Positions 16,127 through 23,932 of a DNA stretch of 64,000 nt are shown here, piece after piece. The DNA is taken from the NCBI RefSeq assembly GCF_000737715.1, contig NZ_JPRN01000009.1:1-64000 (forward strand), read 5' to 3'. A program made the position numbers and the translations under genes. The notes under the pieces are model-generated. The model made no database searches. It was not told where the DNA came from and saw only the letters and a program-made list of their open reading frames with translations. The stretch is from Chryseobacterium sp. JM1. Lineage in GTDB: Bacteria > Bacteroidota > Bacteroidia > Flavobacteriales > Weeksellaceae. The first letter of the stretch is position 1. Each line of letters opens with the position of its first letter.

Positions 16127-18898
16127 TTAAAATTGAAATGAAACCATGCATCCAAAAGTCTTGTAAGAAGGGAGATTGAAGAAATCAAGCCCTTTTCCGC
16201 TGTCCAGATCGTAAAAATTCTGGTTGGGATCTGCTCCCTGATTGGCCTGCCAGAGAAGAATATTATTGACGTAGAAGGTAATTCCCAAGCCTCTTTTAAA
16301 TCGGCCAACATCAAATTTTCCTGTTAGTGAAATATTGTTGATCCTTACATAATCTGCCTTCTGCACATAATCTTCTGCCACGCCTGTATAACCGTATCTT
16401 GTCCATCTGTTCTGTGAAACATTCTGTGCCGGATTGTAAAAATCGACCGGAATCTGATTAGGAGTTCCGTTTGAACTTACTCCCTGAAACACATAGTTTT
16501 TGATATTTCTTTCATCGCCTGAATTTTGAGAACGTCCGTAGTAATCCAGTACCGCTTTGGTTCCATTCCAGATCTGACCGCCTTTTTTCCATTCCCAGTT
16601 GATATCCAGAGAAAACATTTTATAATTGATGGTATGATTAAATTTAACGACAAAATCAGGGGTAGGGTCAGCAATAATTTTTAATCCATCTGCTTTTTTT
16701 GGATATCCGAACTCATCAATGATCAGCTCTCCGGCAGCATTTCTTTCAAAATAACTTCCCATCACGGCACCAAAAATTTGCCCTTCGGATAAAGTCTTAT
16801 ACACATCACTGAATCCCGCAATCGGAAGATTGTTATATCCTGCATTTACCCTATCTACTACGTCTTTGTATTTAAAAAAGGAAACCTTATTACTCATCTT
16901 GAAATCTGTTCCCAAATACATATTGTCATAGGCAAAATTCACTTCATAGCCACTGTATGAATGGTCTGCCAGATTCTTCAGCTGCAATTGATTATTTTCA
17001 AAAACCGGAAAAACATCATTGATCACTTTTCGATTAAAATACTCGGCTTCCAAACTCATGTTGTAAGCAGCCTTCAATCTAAAGCCTGCTTTTCCTTCCT
17101 TGCTGTTGATATTGGAAAGGGTCCGGAATGTTTGAGCTTCTAAAACCGGAAAATACTGATGGGCATTCTGAGCCTTCAGCAAGGTTGTGGCATAAGAAGC
17201 ATAAGATTTCGTGATCTCAGGCTCTGAGCTTATTTCCGTGTAGGCTCCCAGAATTTTAAAATCTACGCTGTTCAAGTTAAAAATATTCTGAAATGTCAGA
17301 TAGGCATTCACTTTCGGAAGCCAGTACATGTTTTTAGCAGATGTATTTGATATGTAGAAGGCATTCCCTACATTAAAACCTGCGCTGATGTCACTGCGGT
17401 AGCCGGAATAATCATATTTATAGTTTAAAATATAATCCTGTGATGTCCTCTGATACACATATTCTGTTTTTGTCAGGCTGTTGTAAACTTCAGATTTCCT
17501 GTCATTCAGGAGAAAATTCATGCTCAGGACACTTCTCCTGTCGCTTTCCCCGAAAGTATAGGATCCCGAAACATTAGAACTGTAAAGTTTGTTCTGCTGG
17601 CTGCGTTCACTGTACAAACCGTTTGTAAAGCCGTATGCAGATGGGTTGCGGTAATCAACATTCAGGAAACGGTCGTTTTCGTAGGACTGATTGATGATCA
17701 ATTTAAAATCGGAAAAGTTTCTTTCCAGCCCAAAGCTGAACTGTCTCCTGCGGTCGCGATAGTTGTATTTATTTTCCTGCTCCAGTAAAAAGTAAGGATT
17801 GTCTGCATACTGGCCATAGCTTCTCTGTAAACCGTTTGCCAGAAGTGTATTCTGTGCATTTGAAAAAGAAATGGGTGTAAGCAGTGCATTTTGATAAACC
17901 ATGTTGAAAAGTCCTGCTCTGTTAGAATTTACTGCTTTATTTTCATCATAATTAAATCCCAGATTCACAGAGAATTTCAGAATTTCAGAACTCAGCTTTG
18001 TTTTAAATGTATTGAAAATATTGTATTGATCCACAAAATAAGTCTGATCTTTCTGCTGTCCCAAGTCTAAGGAAAGCCTGAGCTGTTCACTATAATACCC
18101 TTTGTTCAGGGAAGTGTTCAGCCTCAGCTGATTGTTGTGGCTGAAAACCGTTTTGAAAATATCGTTGTTATAAGCTTTTGCCGGAAAAATTCCGGTCCCA
18201 ACAGGAATCAGTCTTCCATTCCAGTCGTATTCATAAGGATGATGATCAAATCCCAATGAAGAAATATCCGGTCCGAAACTGAACATTTCACCTGTTTCGG
18301 GTCCATTCCACTCCAGCTGACCGTTTTGGGAACGTCCCTGAACATAACGGTTTTGGGTATTTGGAATAGAGTTTCTCGTTTTAACGTCAAAAGAGGTTGT
18401 AAAACTTCCGCTAAAATCAATAAATTTCCTGGGCTGTTCTTTTAAATAGTAGGTATTATCAGTAACTTTTTTGATCTTACGGACCGCAGAGAAATTATAA
18501 GCTGATTTTCCGGTTACGTATTCTTTGGAATCTTCAACGCTGAATTCATCTTTGAGTTCTTTCGTCACTAAGCTGTCGTAGGCCCTGCTTCTGGACGTCC
18601 AGACACTTGCTTTCTCCGTTCTGCTTTCTAAAATGCTCTTAAGCTCACGAAGTCCACGGGCTACAAGTTTGTTTTTTCCGTCATTCCAGATCAGGGTATC
18701 ATTTTCTTTGGCGGCAATAATGGCAAAACCTTTTCCATCGGTAAGTTCATATATTCCGTTATTCTTATTATAAACCTTAAGGAAATTCTGAGGTTTATCT
18801 TTTTTATTTAAAAATACTCCTGAATAGTACAGCTGAGAGTTTTGCGAAAACAGAAAGTTGGCTGCAAAAGGCAACAACACCAAATAAATTTTCTTCAT
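16127..18898 (-). CDS. SusC/RagA-type outer-membrane barrel lacking a recognisable plug domain
   Basis: The 923 residues carry a signal peptide (MKKIYLVLLPFAANFLFSQ) and a short carboxypeptidase-regulatory-like N-terminal extension (about 20-95). They pass through a charged linker straight into a SusC-type barrel: IDFSGSFTTSFD near 165, NRYVQGRSQNGQLEWNG, alternating aromatic strands throughout, and a C-terminal YKTFGCMVSFQF strand. SusC proteins normally have a plug of about 130 residues with VVDG and ALYG..NGVI motifs before the barrel. None is visible here. Both flanking genes encode proteins with exactly such a plug. I infer that the plug may act in trans, or that the barrel is an open or structural pore. 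Family assignment is firm; function is not. Confidence 0.8.
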   Translation of the reverse strand: MKKIYLVLLPFAANFLFSQNSQLYYSGVFLNKKDKPQNFLKVYNKNNGIYELTDGKGFAIIAAKENDTLIWNDGKNKLVARGLRELKSILESRTEKASVWTSRSRAYDSLVTKELKDEFSVEDSKEYVTGKSAYNFSAVRKIKKVTDNTYYLKEQPRKFIDFSGSFTTSFDVKTRNSIPNTQNRYVQGRSQNGQLEWNGPETGEMFSFGPDISSLGFDHHPYEYDWNGRLIPVGTGIFPAKAYNNDIFKTVFSHNNQLRLNTSLNKGYYSEQLRLSLDLGQQKDQTYFVDQYNIFNTFKTKLSSEILKFSVNLGFNYDENKAVNSNRAGLFNMVYQNALLTPISFSNAQNTLLANGLQRSYGQYADNPYFLLEQENKYNYRDRRRQFSFGLERNFSDFKLIINQSYENDRFLNVDYRNPSAYGFTNGLYSERSQQNKLYSSNVSGSYTFGESDRRSVLSMNFLLNDRKSEVYNSLTKTEYVYQRTSQDYILNYKYDYSGYRSDISAGFNVGNAFYISNTSAKNMYWLPKVNAYLTFQNIFNLNSVDFKILGAYTEISSEPEITKSYASYATTLLKAQNAHQYFPVLEAQTFRTLSNINSKEGKAGFRLKAAYNMSLEAEYFNRKVINDVFPVFENNQLQLKNLADHSYSGYEVNFAYDNMYLGTDFKMSNKVSFFKYKDVVDRVNAGYNNLPIAGFSDVYKTLSEGQIFGAVMGSYFERNAAGELIIDEFGYPKKADGLKIIADPTPDFVVKFNHTINYKMFSLDINWEWKKGGQIWNGTKAVLDYYGRSQNSGDERNIKNYVFQGVSSNGTPNQIPVDFYNPAQNVSQNRWTRYGYTGVAEDYVQKADYVRINNISLTGKFDVGRFKRGLGITFYVNNILLWQANQGADPNQNFYDLDSGKGLDFFNLPSYKTFGCMVSFQF

Positions 18899-18923
18899 CG
18901 TTATTAATATTTCTAAAAATAGA

Positions 18924-18954
18924 GAAAAAAAAGAAATTCCCGAAGAAATTTCTT
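18924..18954 (-). terminator. UUCG-loop intrinsic terminator or attenuator inside the operon
   Basis: On the minus strand AAGAAATTTC pairs with GGAATTTCTT around a TTCG tetraloop (one T-G wobble) and is followed by eight T residues. It stands between the VWA-plug gene stop and the barrel gene start, within a 67 bp gap. It should reduce transcription of the barrel and macroglobulin genes relative to the sigma factor and VWA genes. Confidence 0.7.
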
Positions 18955-18965
18955 TTTCAAATACA

Positions 18966-21245
18966 TTAATTTTTAATCACCTTAAAGGTTTCCCACTGAT
19001 CTCCAGATCTCAATCTTAAGAGATAAATACTCTGGGGATAGGAAGTAATGTCGATTGTGTTTTTACCTTCTTCAAGTTTCTCTTTTCTCATGATGATCTT
19101 TCCGGCCAGATCATAAACGAACAGTTCGTCTATGGCATATCTGGATTTTATATTGATGATCCCTTTGGTAGGATTCGGGAAGATCACCGTTTTGGATTCC
19201 GGTTGATTATTAACTTCTGTTTCGAGCTTTTTGTTCAGATGATCATTTGAAATTCCGTCGTTGCATTCCGGAAGTGTTGCTCTCTGAAGAATCAATCTTA
19301 ATAACAGTGCATTCAGCTTTTCTACTTCATAGGAATCAATGGTAGGTTTTATATGGTCATTACCAATACCACTGTCGTTGGTTAGAAAAGTGTAGGTCCC
19401 GTTCGTCAGTAAAGCAAATGTTCTCATCAGATATTCCGTCTGTTTATCCGTATCACTTGCTGCCAGAGGAATTACTGTAATTCCTTTTTTGGAGGCCAGT
19501 TTTATTTTCTCATATAGTTTGTTGATATTTTCCTCTGAATGGTGTGGAGGTGCATCAAGAATCAAAAACATGATTTTGGCTGAATTTTCATTGCTCCATT
19601 TCAGTTCATCAATAGACACCTGCATGGCTTCCACAACCGCTTCAGGGGTATCTCCGCCTCCACCTGCATTTTGTTTTTTAATGAAACTGACCAGTTCTTC
19701 AGCTTTATCAGAAAAGTCAAATTTTCTCGTTACATAGTCGTCACCCTGGTCTCTGTAAAAGACGGATCCGTACCGCACCGTTGTATTTTTAAGATTGCGT
19801 TCCACCTTTTTTAAGACATCAAGGAGTTCAGACTGCAGATATGAAATTTCGTCTCCCATAGAACCTGTAGCATCCACTACAAATGCAAGATCCAGATTCC
19901 GTTTGGTAACACAGGCTCTGTCCATCATCACCAGGTTCTGTCCGTTTTTAAAATCTCTGATATTCGTACTGATGATCTGTCCTGAGCCGTCCGCTAAATA
20001 ATATTTTCCGAAAATTGAATTACTGCCTTTCATAGGCTCTATCCACAATTCTGCATTTCCTAAATTATTGGAAACCGCTTCCCAGATGACCTCTTTTTTA
20101 TCGTTCAACAGCTTTACTTTTTCTCCGATTACCGGTTTTCTGTTTTTGTTGACTAGCTGTACGGAAACCCTTCTGTCAGGAAAGAACTTCCATATATTTT
20201 TATATTCGTCAAGCGTAGGAACTGCGATATCTTTCCAGTACTCCCATTTTGAGAAATCATTCACTTCCCCGGCGGTTAGTAGTCCTGCTTTCGGAAGATC
20301 TTTATCTTCTTCTTTAATAACTTCTTCCGTTTTTTTTGAGGCTTCTTCTTTAAGTTTTTCCAATTCGGATTTCGAGAGGCCACGGGTTGTCACCAAAATG
20401 ACCCCATTGCTGGCTTTACTGCCATATAAAGCTGTAGCTGCCGATCCTTTTAAGACTTTTATCTCCTTAATATTGCTGGGATCCAATGAGTTAAGCACTT
20501 TTGATTCTCCGCCAAATACCACTCCATCTACCACAAATAATGCTTTATCAACGCTCATACTTTTAGCCCCTCTTATACGAATTTCTGAATGTTTTCCTGA
20601 TGAAACAGATAGCCCGGCTACTTTACCACTTAAAGAAGCCATTACCGGCAAACTTCCAGCTCCTATCTCCCTGGAAGCAACCATCGTACTTGATGAAGTT
20701 ACTGAGCTTACCTTTTTTTTCAGCCCCATAGAACCAGTCATCACGACTTCTTCTATCCTTGTTTCTCTTAAAGTATCTCTTTTTCTCTGTCCGGAATATT
20801 TATACTCCTCTGGCGGTTCAGGGAGTTCGCAAGAAATGGTTCTTGGGTTGTCTAAACTTATGGGCGCTACGGGTTCATAAGCAAGTACGGGCTGCACAGG
20901 TTTTAGTTCTATTTCTTTTTCTATATTGGCTTTTACTGTACTGTCTACTGTCTGGATATTATTCTTTTCAGAACGATTTTCAGTCCTGTTTTCTACGATT
21001 ACAGGTTTCGGGTTTTCAGCAGTTTTATCTTTACTGATAAAATAAAACGCCCCCAATCCAATGATTAAACTTGCCGCGATTCCATAAGGAAACCACACCG
21101 GCAGTACTCTTTTTTTCTCTTCTTTTTTATCTAAATTTTCTTCAACTTTTGCCCAGACTTTATCAAAACCCGGAAAAACGGTCGGTTCTTCTGAAAGCTT
21201 AGAAGCATCATTGAATTTTTTATCTATGTCGTGATTGTTTTCCAT
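18966..21245 (-). CDS. Membrane protein with SusC-type plug, VWA domain and type IX sorting tail
   Basis: This 759-residue protein follows the sigma factor gene by 10 bp. Seen: an acidic cytoplasmic N-terminus (1-48) and one transmembrane helix (about 49-68), the layout of an anti-sigma factor; a proline-rich linker; a SusC-type plug-like domain (about 165-290: LSGKVAGLSV, IRIRGAKS, LFVVDGVVFG, VLKGSAATALYGSKASNGVIL); a linker with an Ig-like stretch; a VWA domain (about 450-655) with MIDAS residues in DATGS (Asp458, Ser462) and GGGGDTPEAV; and a C-terminal type IX sorting domain (about 690-759: VIFPNPTKGIINI and YLLRLRSG). VWA domains bind proteins through a metal ion. The tail normally sends a protein across the outer membrane, which conflicts with a membrane anchor. 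An anti-sigma role is an inference from position and topology. Confidence 0.8.
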   Translation of the reverse strand: MENNHDIDKKFNDASKLSEEPTVFPGFDKVWAKVEENLDKKEEKKRVLPVWFPYGIAASLIIGLGAFYFISKDKTAENPKPVIVENRTENRSEKNNIQTVDSTVKANIEKEIELKPVQPVLAYEPVAPISLDNPRTISCELPEPPEEYKYSGQRKRDTLRETRIEEVVMTGSMGLKKKVSSVTSSSTMVASREIGAGSLPVMASLSGKVAGLSVSSGKHSEIRIRGAKSMSVDKALFVVDGVVFGGESKVLNSLDPSNIKEIKVLKGSAATALYGSKASNGVILVTTRGLSKSELEKLKEEASKKTEEVIKEEDKDLPKAGLLTAGEVNDFSKWEYWKDIAVPTLDEYKNIWKFFPDRRVSVQLVNKNRKPVIGEKVKLLNDKKEVIWEAVSNNLGNAELWIEPMKGSNSIFGKYYLADGSGQIISTNIRDFKNGQNLVMMDRACVTKRNLDLAFVVDATGSMGDEISYLQSELLDVLKKVERNLKNTTVRYGSVFYRDQGDDYVTRKFDFSDKAEELVSFIKKQNAGGGGDTPEAVVEAMQVSIDELKWSNENSAKIMFLILDAPPHHSEENINKLYEKIKLASKKGITVIPLAASDTDKQTEYLMRTFALLTNGTYTFLTNDSGIGNDHIKPTIDSYEVEKLNALLLRLILQRATLPECNDGISNDHLNKKLETEVNNQPESKTVIFPNPTKGIINIKSRYAIDELFVYDLAGKIIMRKEKLEEGKNTIDITSYPQSIYLLRLRSGDQWETFKVIKN

Positions 21246-21255
21246 TGCCTAAAAT

Positions 21256-21774
21256 TTAAATGTTCTGATTAACCAAAAGTTCCTGTAGTTTTTTCCTTGC
21301 AAAATTGAGCTGGGATTTAGAAGTTCCCTCGCTTATAGAAAGCATTGAAGCAATTTCCTTATGCGGATATCCTTCAATCGCAAACAGGTTGAATATGGCT
21401 CTGCAGCCTTCCGGAAGAAAGTTCAGCAGGCTCAGGATATCTTTCTCAAACGAAATGCTTTCGGATAAGGTTCCGGATGTTTCTGCAAAACTGTCATCCA
21501 TAGAGACGAACTGTGTTTTCGTAGCTCTCAGTTTCTGAAGGCATTCATTGACAGCAATTTTTCTGGCCCAACCTTCAAAAGTGTCCACATTCTGGAGTTG
21601 GCTGATCTTTGTGAATATTTTGTAGAATGTATCGGCCAATACTTCTTCAATATCTTCATCATTTTTCAGGTAGCGTCTGCAGACTGAGTACAGCTTGCCC
21701 GCCATTTTCTCGTAGACCTTCCGCTGTGCACTGCGGCTGTTACGTTGGCATTCTATTAGTAATTCTCTTTCCAT
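21256..21774 (-). CDS. ECF-type RNA polymerase sigma factor
   Basis: The 172 residues comprise sigma region 2 (about 10-80: AQRKVYEKMAGKLYSVCRRYLKNDEDIEEVLADTFYKIF, then FEGWARKIAVNECLQKLR) and region 4 (about 115-165: LLNFLPEGCRAIFNLFAIEGYPHKEIASMLSISEGTSKSQLNFARKKLQELL). Such small sigma factors direct transcription of envelope or transport genes and are usually held by a cotranscribed membrane anti-sigma. The next gene, 10 bp downstream, encodes a membrane protein with a suitable N-terminus. It is therefore the presumed master of the four-gene unit. No matching autoregulated promoter could be recognised by eye. Confidence 0.92.
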   Translation of the reverse strand: MERELLIECQRNSRSAQRKVYEKMAGKLYSVCRRYLKNDEDIEEVLADTFYKIFTKISQLQNVDTFEGWARKIAVNECLQKLRATKTQFVSMDDSFAETSGTLSESISFEKDILSLLNFLPEGCRAIFNLFAIEGYPHKEIASMLSISEGTSKSQLNFARKKLQELLVNQNI

Positions 21775-21995
21775 AGTCAGGCTTTATACTCTTATAGATG
21801 CATCAACTTTGAGACAGGTTGGAAACATTTTAAATATTTTTTTGTAAAAAGGCAAAATAGTGAATAAACTGATACCCAAACAGCTTCGTTTAATTTCTTT
21901 TTTTTCAACTTTTTTTCACTTCCAAATTTAACTTTTCCCTTTGTAACAAATCTTTAATAGGAACGACTATTCGTATAAATAATCTTTTTATAGTA

Positions 21996-23198
21996 ATGAA
22001 AAATACCAAAATTGCCTCATTACTTTTTGTTTTGTCTGCAGGAAGTATGATGTTTGCCCAAGATGACTTGATCAACAAATTAAAGAACAATCAATCACAA
22101 AATGCTAATTTTCAGTTCACCGCGTTAAAAGACGTAGGAGCGACTTCAGTAAAAAACCAGGGATCATCCGGAACCTGCTGGAGCTATTCAGGGAACTCTT
22201 TCCTTGAATCTGAAATGCAGAGGATGGGTAAAAAACCTGTAGATCTGGCTGAAATTTTCACGGCAAGAAATTCTTACCACGATAAAGCTAAATTATTTGT
22301 CCTTAACGGCGGAGCGATCAGCTGGGGTGACGGAGGCGAACTGCACGACGTGATCAATATGTACAAAAAATACGGTGCGGTACCTCAGGATGTGTATACA
22401 GGATTAAAATCCGGACAGAGCCTTAATAACTTTAAGGAAATGCAGGGGAAATTAAAAACAGTTCTGGACAGTCTTGTTCAGGCAAGTTCAAAAGGAAAAC
22501 TTTCGGATAACTGGATGGATTCTGTAGATTCAATTCTGGATGAATATCTTGGAAAAGTGCCAGCTAATTTTACCTACGAAGGAAAAAATTATACGCCTAA
22601 AACATTCGCTAAGGAAGTTGTAGGCATCAATCCTGAAGATTATATAGAAATTTCTTCATACAAAGATTACCCGTACTACCAGAAATTCGTAGTTCCGATT
22701 CCTGATAACTGGAGCCATGATTCTGACTGGAATGTTCCGATGAAAGATTTGACAGCAATCATTGACAATGCTGTAAACAAAGGATATTCCGTAGGATGGG
22801 CTACAGACGTTTCTGAGCCTTATTTCTCATACAAAAACGGGGTAGCTTATGTTCCTGATGTGGATTTGAACGGGATCACTCCTGAAAACAAGCAAACACT
22901 TTTCACTGAGCCTAAGAAAGATAAAACTATTACCGAAGATATGCGTCAGAAAGCGCTTAACAACCTTTCTACCACGGATGATCACGGTATGCATATCGTA
23001 GGATTGGCGAAAGATCAGACCGGAAAAGAATATTATATGGTTAAAAACTCCTGGGGTGTAACCAATGATTTCGAGGGTTATCTTTATGTAACCAGACCTT
23101 ATGTAGAATACAAATCAACTGCGATCCTGATCCATAAGAATGCGGTTCCAAAAAGTATTCTTAAGCAGCTGAAGCCTACTAAAAATATTGGTTTATAA
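21996..23198 (+). CDS. Secreted C1-family cysteine peptidase (bleomycin hydrolase or aminopeptidase C type)
   Basis: The 400 residues include a signal peptide (MKNTKIASLLFVLSAGSMMFAQ). The papain-type catalytic set is complete: oxyanion Gln55 and nucleophile Cys61 in NQGSSGTCWSYSG, His330 in DDHGMHIVG, and Asn351 in KNSWG. The long insertion between Cys and His and the DHGMH form point to the C1B branch. That branch is usually cytoplasmic, but the signal peptide here implies a periplasmic or exported enzyme. A strong terminator follows. Two genes for GG-leader peptides lie downstream. The enzyme could be linked to them, but C39 peptidases are the usual leader cutters, so a link is only speculative. 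Confidence 0.88.
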   Translation: MKNTKIASLLFVLSAGSMMFAQDDLINKLKNNQSQNANFQFTALKDVGATSVKNQGSSGTCWSYSGNSFLESEMQRMGKKPVDLAEIFTARNSYHDKAKLFVLNGGAISWGDGGELHDVINMYKKYGAVPQDVYTGLKSGQSLNNFKEMQGKLKTVLDSLVQASSKGKLSDNWMDSVDSILDEYLGKVPANFTYEGKNYTPKTFAKEVVGINPEDYIEISSYKDYPYYQKFVVPIPDNWSHDSDWNVPMKDLTAIIDNAVNKGYSVGWATDVSEPYFSYKNGVAYVPDVDLNGITPENKQTLFTEPKKDKTITEDMRQKALNNLSTTDDHGMHIVGLAKDQTGKEYYMVKNSWGVTNDFEGYLYVTRPYVEYKSTAILIHKNAVPKSILKQLKPTKNIGL

Positions 23199-23253
23199 TA
23201 CAAAATCACTGTTACCGTTCACTGCGGTAATTTTAGATATTTAAATCTGTTAA

Positions 23254-23290
23254 AACCGCGCTCCAAAATTTTTGGAGCGCGGTTGTTTTT
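23254..23290 (+). terminator. Intrinsic terminator after the C1 peptidase gene
   Basis: AACCGCGCTCC pairs perfectly with GGAGCGCGGTT (11 bp) around an AT loop, followed by GTTTTTT. It separates the peptidase transcript from the peptide genes. Confidence 0.85.
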
Positions 23291-23372
23291 TCTAGTAATC
23301 ATATTTTTTCATGCAAATATTTCGCTGTGTGGTGAAAATATTTTACTTTTAATATTCAACAAATTATTACGT

Positions 23373-23531
23373 ATGAAAAATTTAAAAAAATTAGCCAAGT
23401 CAGAATTGAAGAAAATTAATGGTGGAAATGCACCAGAATGCCCGGAAGGAACTACACCATGTTATCATCGCCGTAACGGTGATATTCCAAGTTACTGGTC
23501 ATGTGAACCAGGCGTAGGATGTCCTAAATAG
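23373..23531 (+). CDS. GG-leader bacteriocin-like peptide, copy 1
   Basis: I place the start at the ATG at 23373, giving 52 residues. The longer open frame upstream crosses the peptidase terminator and is unlikely to be translated. The leader MKNLKKLAKSELKKINGG ends in a double glycine, as in peptides cut by C39-type peptidase-transporters. The core of 34 residues begins NAPECPEG and has four cysteines (23, 30, 44, 50) and a conserved Trp42. Such Bacteroidota peptides are annotated as bacteriocin-like or natural product precursors, with no activity shown for most. No transporter or modifying enzyme is encoded in the window. The same CAACAAATTA sequence precedes this gene and the next. Confidence 0.75.
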   Translation: MKNLKKLAKSELKKINGGNAPECPEGTTPCYHRRNGDIPSYWSCEPGVGCPK

Positions 23532-23559
23532 TACACACGTAGAATCAACAAATTAAAGT

Positions 23560-23721
23560 ATGAAAAATCTAAAGAAATTAAAAAAATCAGATTTAAAGGA
23601 AATTAATGGCGGAAATGCACCGGAATGTCCGGAAGGAACTATTGCCTGTCTTATACCCCCTAAAAATGGATTTCCAGTACGTTGGAGATGCACTCCTGTT
23701 ACTGAGGAATGTCCTGATTAA
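23560..23721 (+). CDS. GG-leader bacteriocin-like peptide, copy 2
   Basis: The 53 residues start with MKNLKKLKKSDLKEINGG, nearly the same leader as copy 1, then NAPECPEGT. The core shares Cys23, Cys30 and Cys44, a fourth cysteine at 51, and the tryptophan at 42, while the loops between them differ (LIPPKNGFPVRWR against YHRRNGDIPSYWS). This is the pattern of duplication with diversifying cores. The gap to copy 1 is 28 bp and they probably share a transcript that ends at the terminator just downstream. Target or activity is unknown. Confidence 0.75.
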   Translation: MKNLKKLKKSDLKEINGGNAPECPEGTIACLIPPKNGFPVRWRCTPVTEECPD

Positions 23722-23730
23722 CACCAATCA

Positions 23731-23768
23731 AAACCCGCTTCCAGAAGTTCTGAAAGCGGGTTTCTTTT
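23731..23768 (+). terminator. Intrinsic terminator after the peptide genes
   Basis: AAACCCGCTT pairs with AAGCGGGTTT, with a mismatch and an inner CAGAA-TTCTG pairing, followed by CTTTT. The inner 19 bases (CTTCCAGAAGTTCTGAAAG) recur exactly in the terminator at 25544. Confidence 0.8.
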
Positions 23769-23822
23769 AAATAAATAGGTGAAAATTAAATATAAATTAA
23801 AGAAAATTTGTATTGTTTAAAA

Positions 23823-23932
23823 GTGAGTGGTCAATGGTCAATTTTGCTACGCAAGTGAATGATACCCCCGCCAATTCTTTTATAAAATTAAAAATTGACA
23901 TCGAAGCGAATTCACAATTGACCATTCACCTT
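23823..23932. repeat. Long imperfect inverted repeat beside the ene-reductase stop
   Basis: GTGAGTGGTCAATGGTCAATT at the left end matches the reverse complement of the right end (AATTGACCATTCAC and flank) with a few mismatches. The middle contains GCTACGCAAG and ATCGAAGCG phrases. It is non-coding and looks like a dispersed intergenic element. Confidence 0.55.

Noticed and set aside
20068-20880. 270-codon open frame opposite the VWA-plug gene
   Set aside because: Ser/Phe/Leu-rich shadow translation of a real gene; the minus-strand protein has clear domains.
23283-23372. Longer start for the first GG-leader peptide
   Set aside because: The extension begins inside the previous gene's terminator and would bury the leader that both peptides share.
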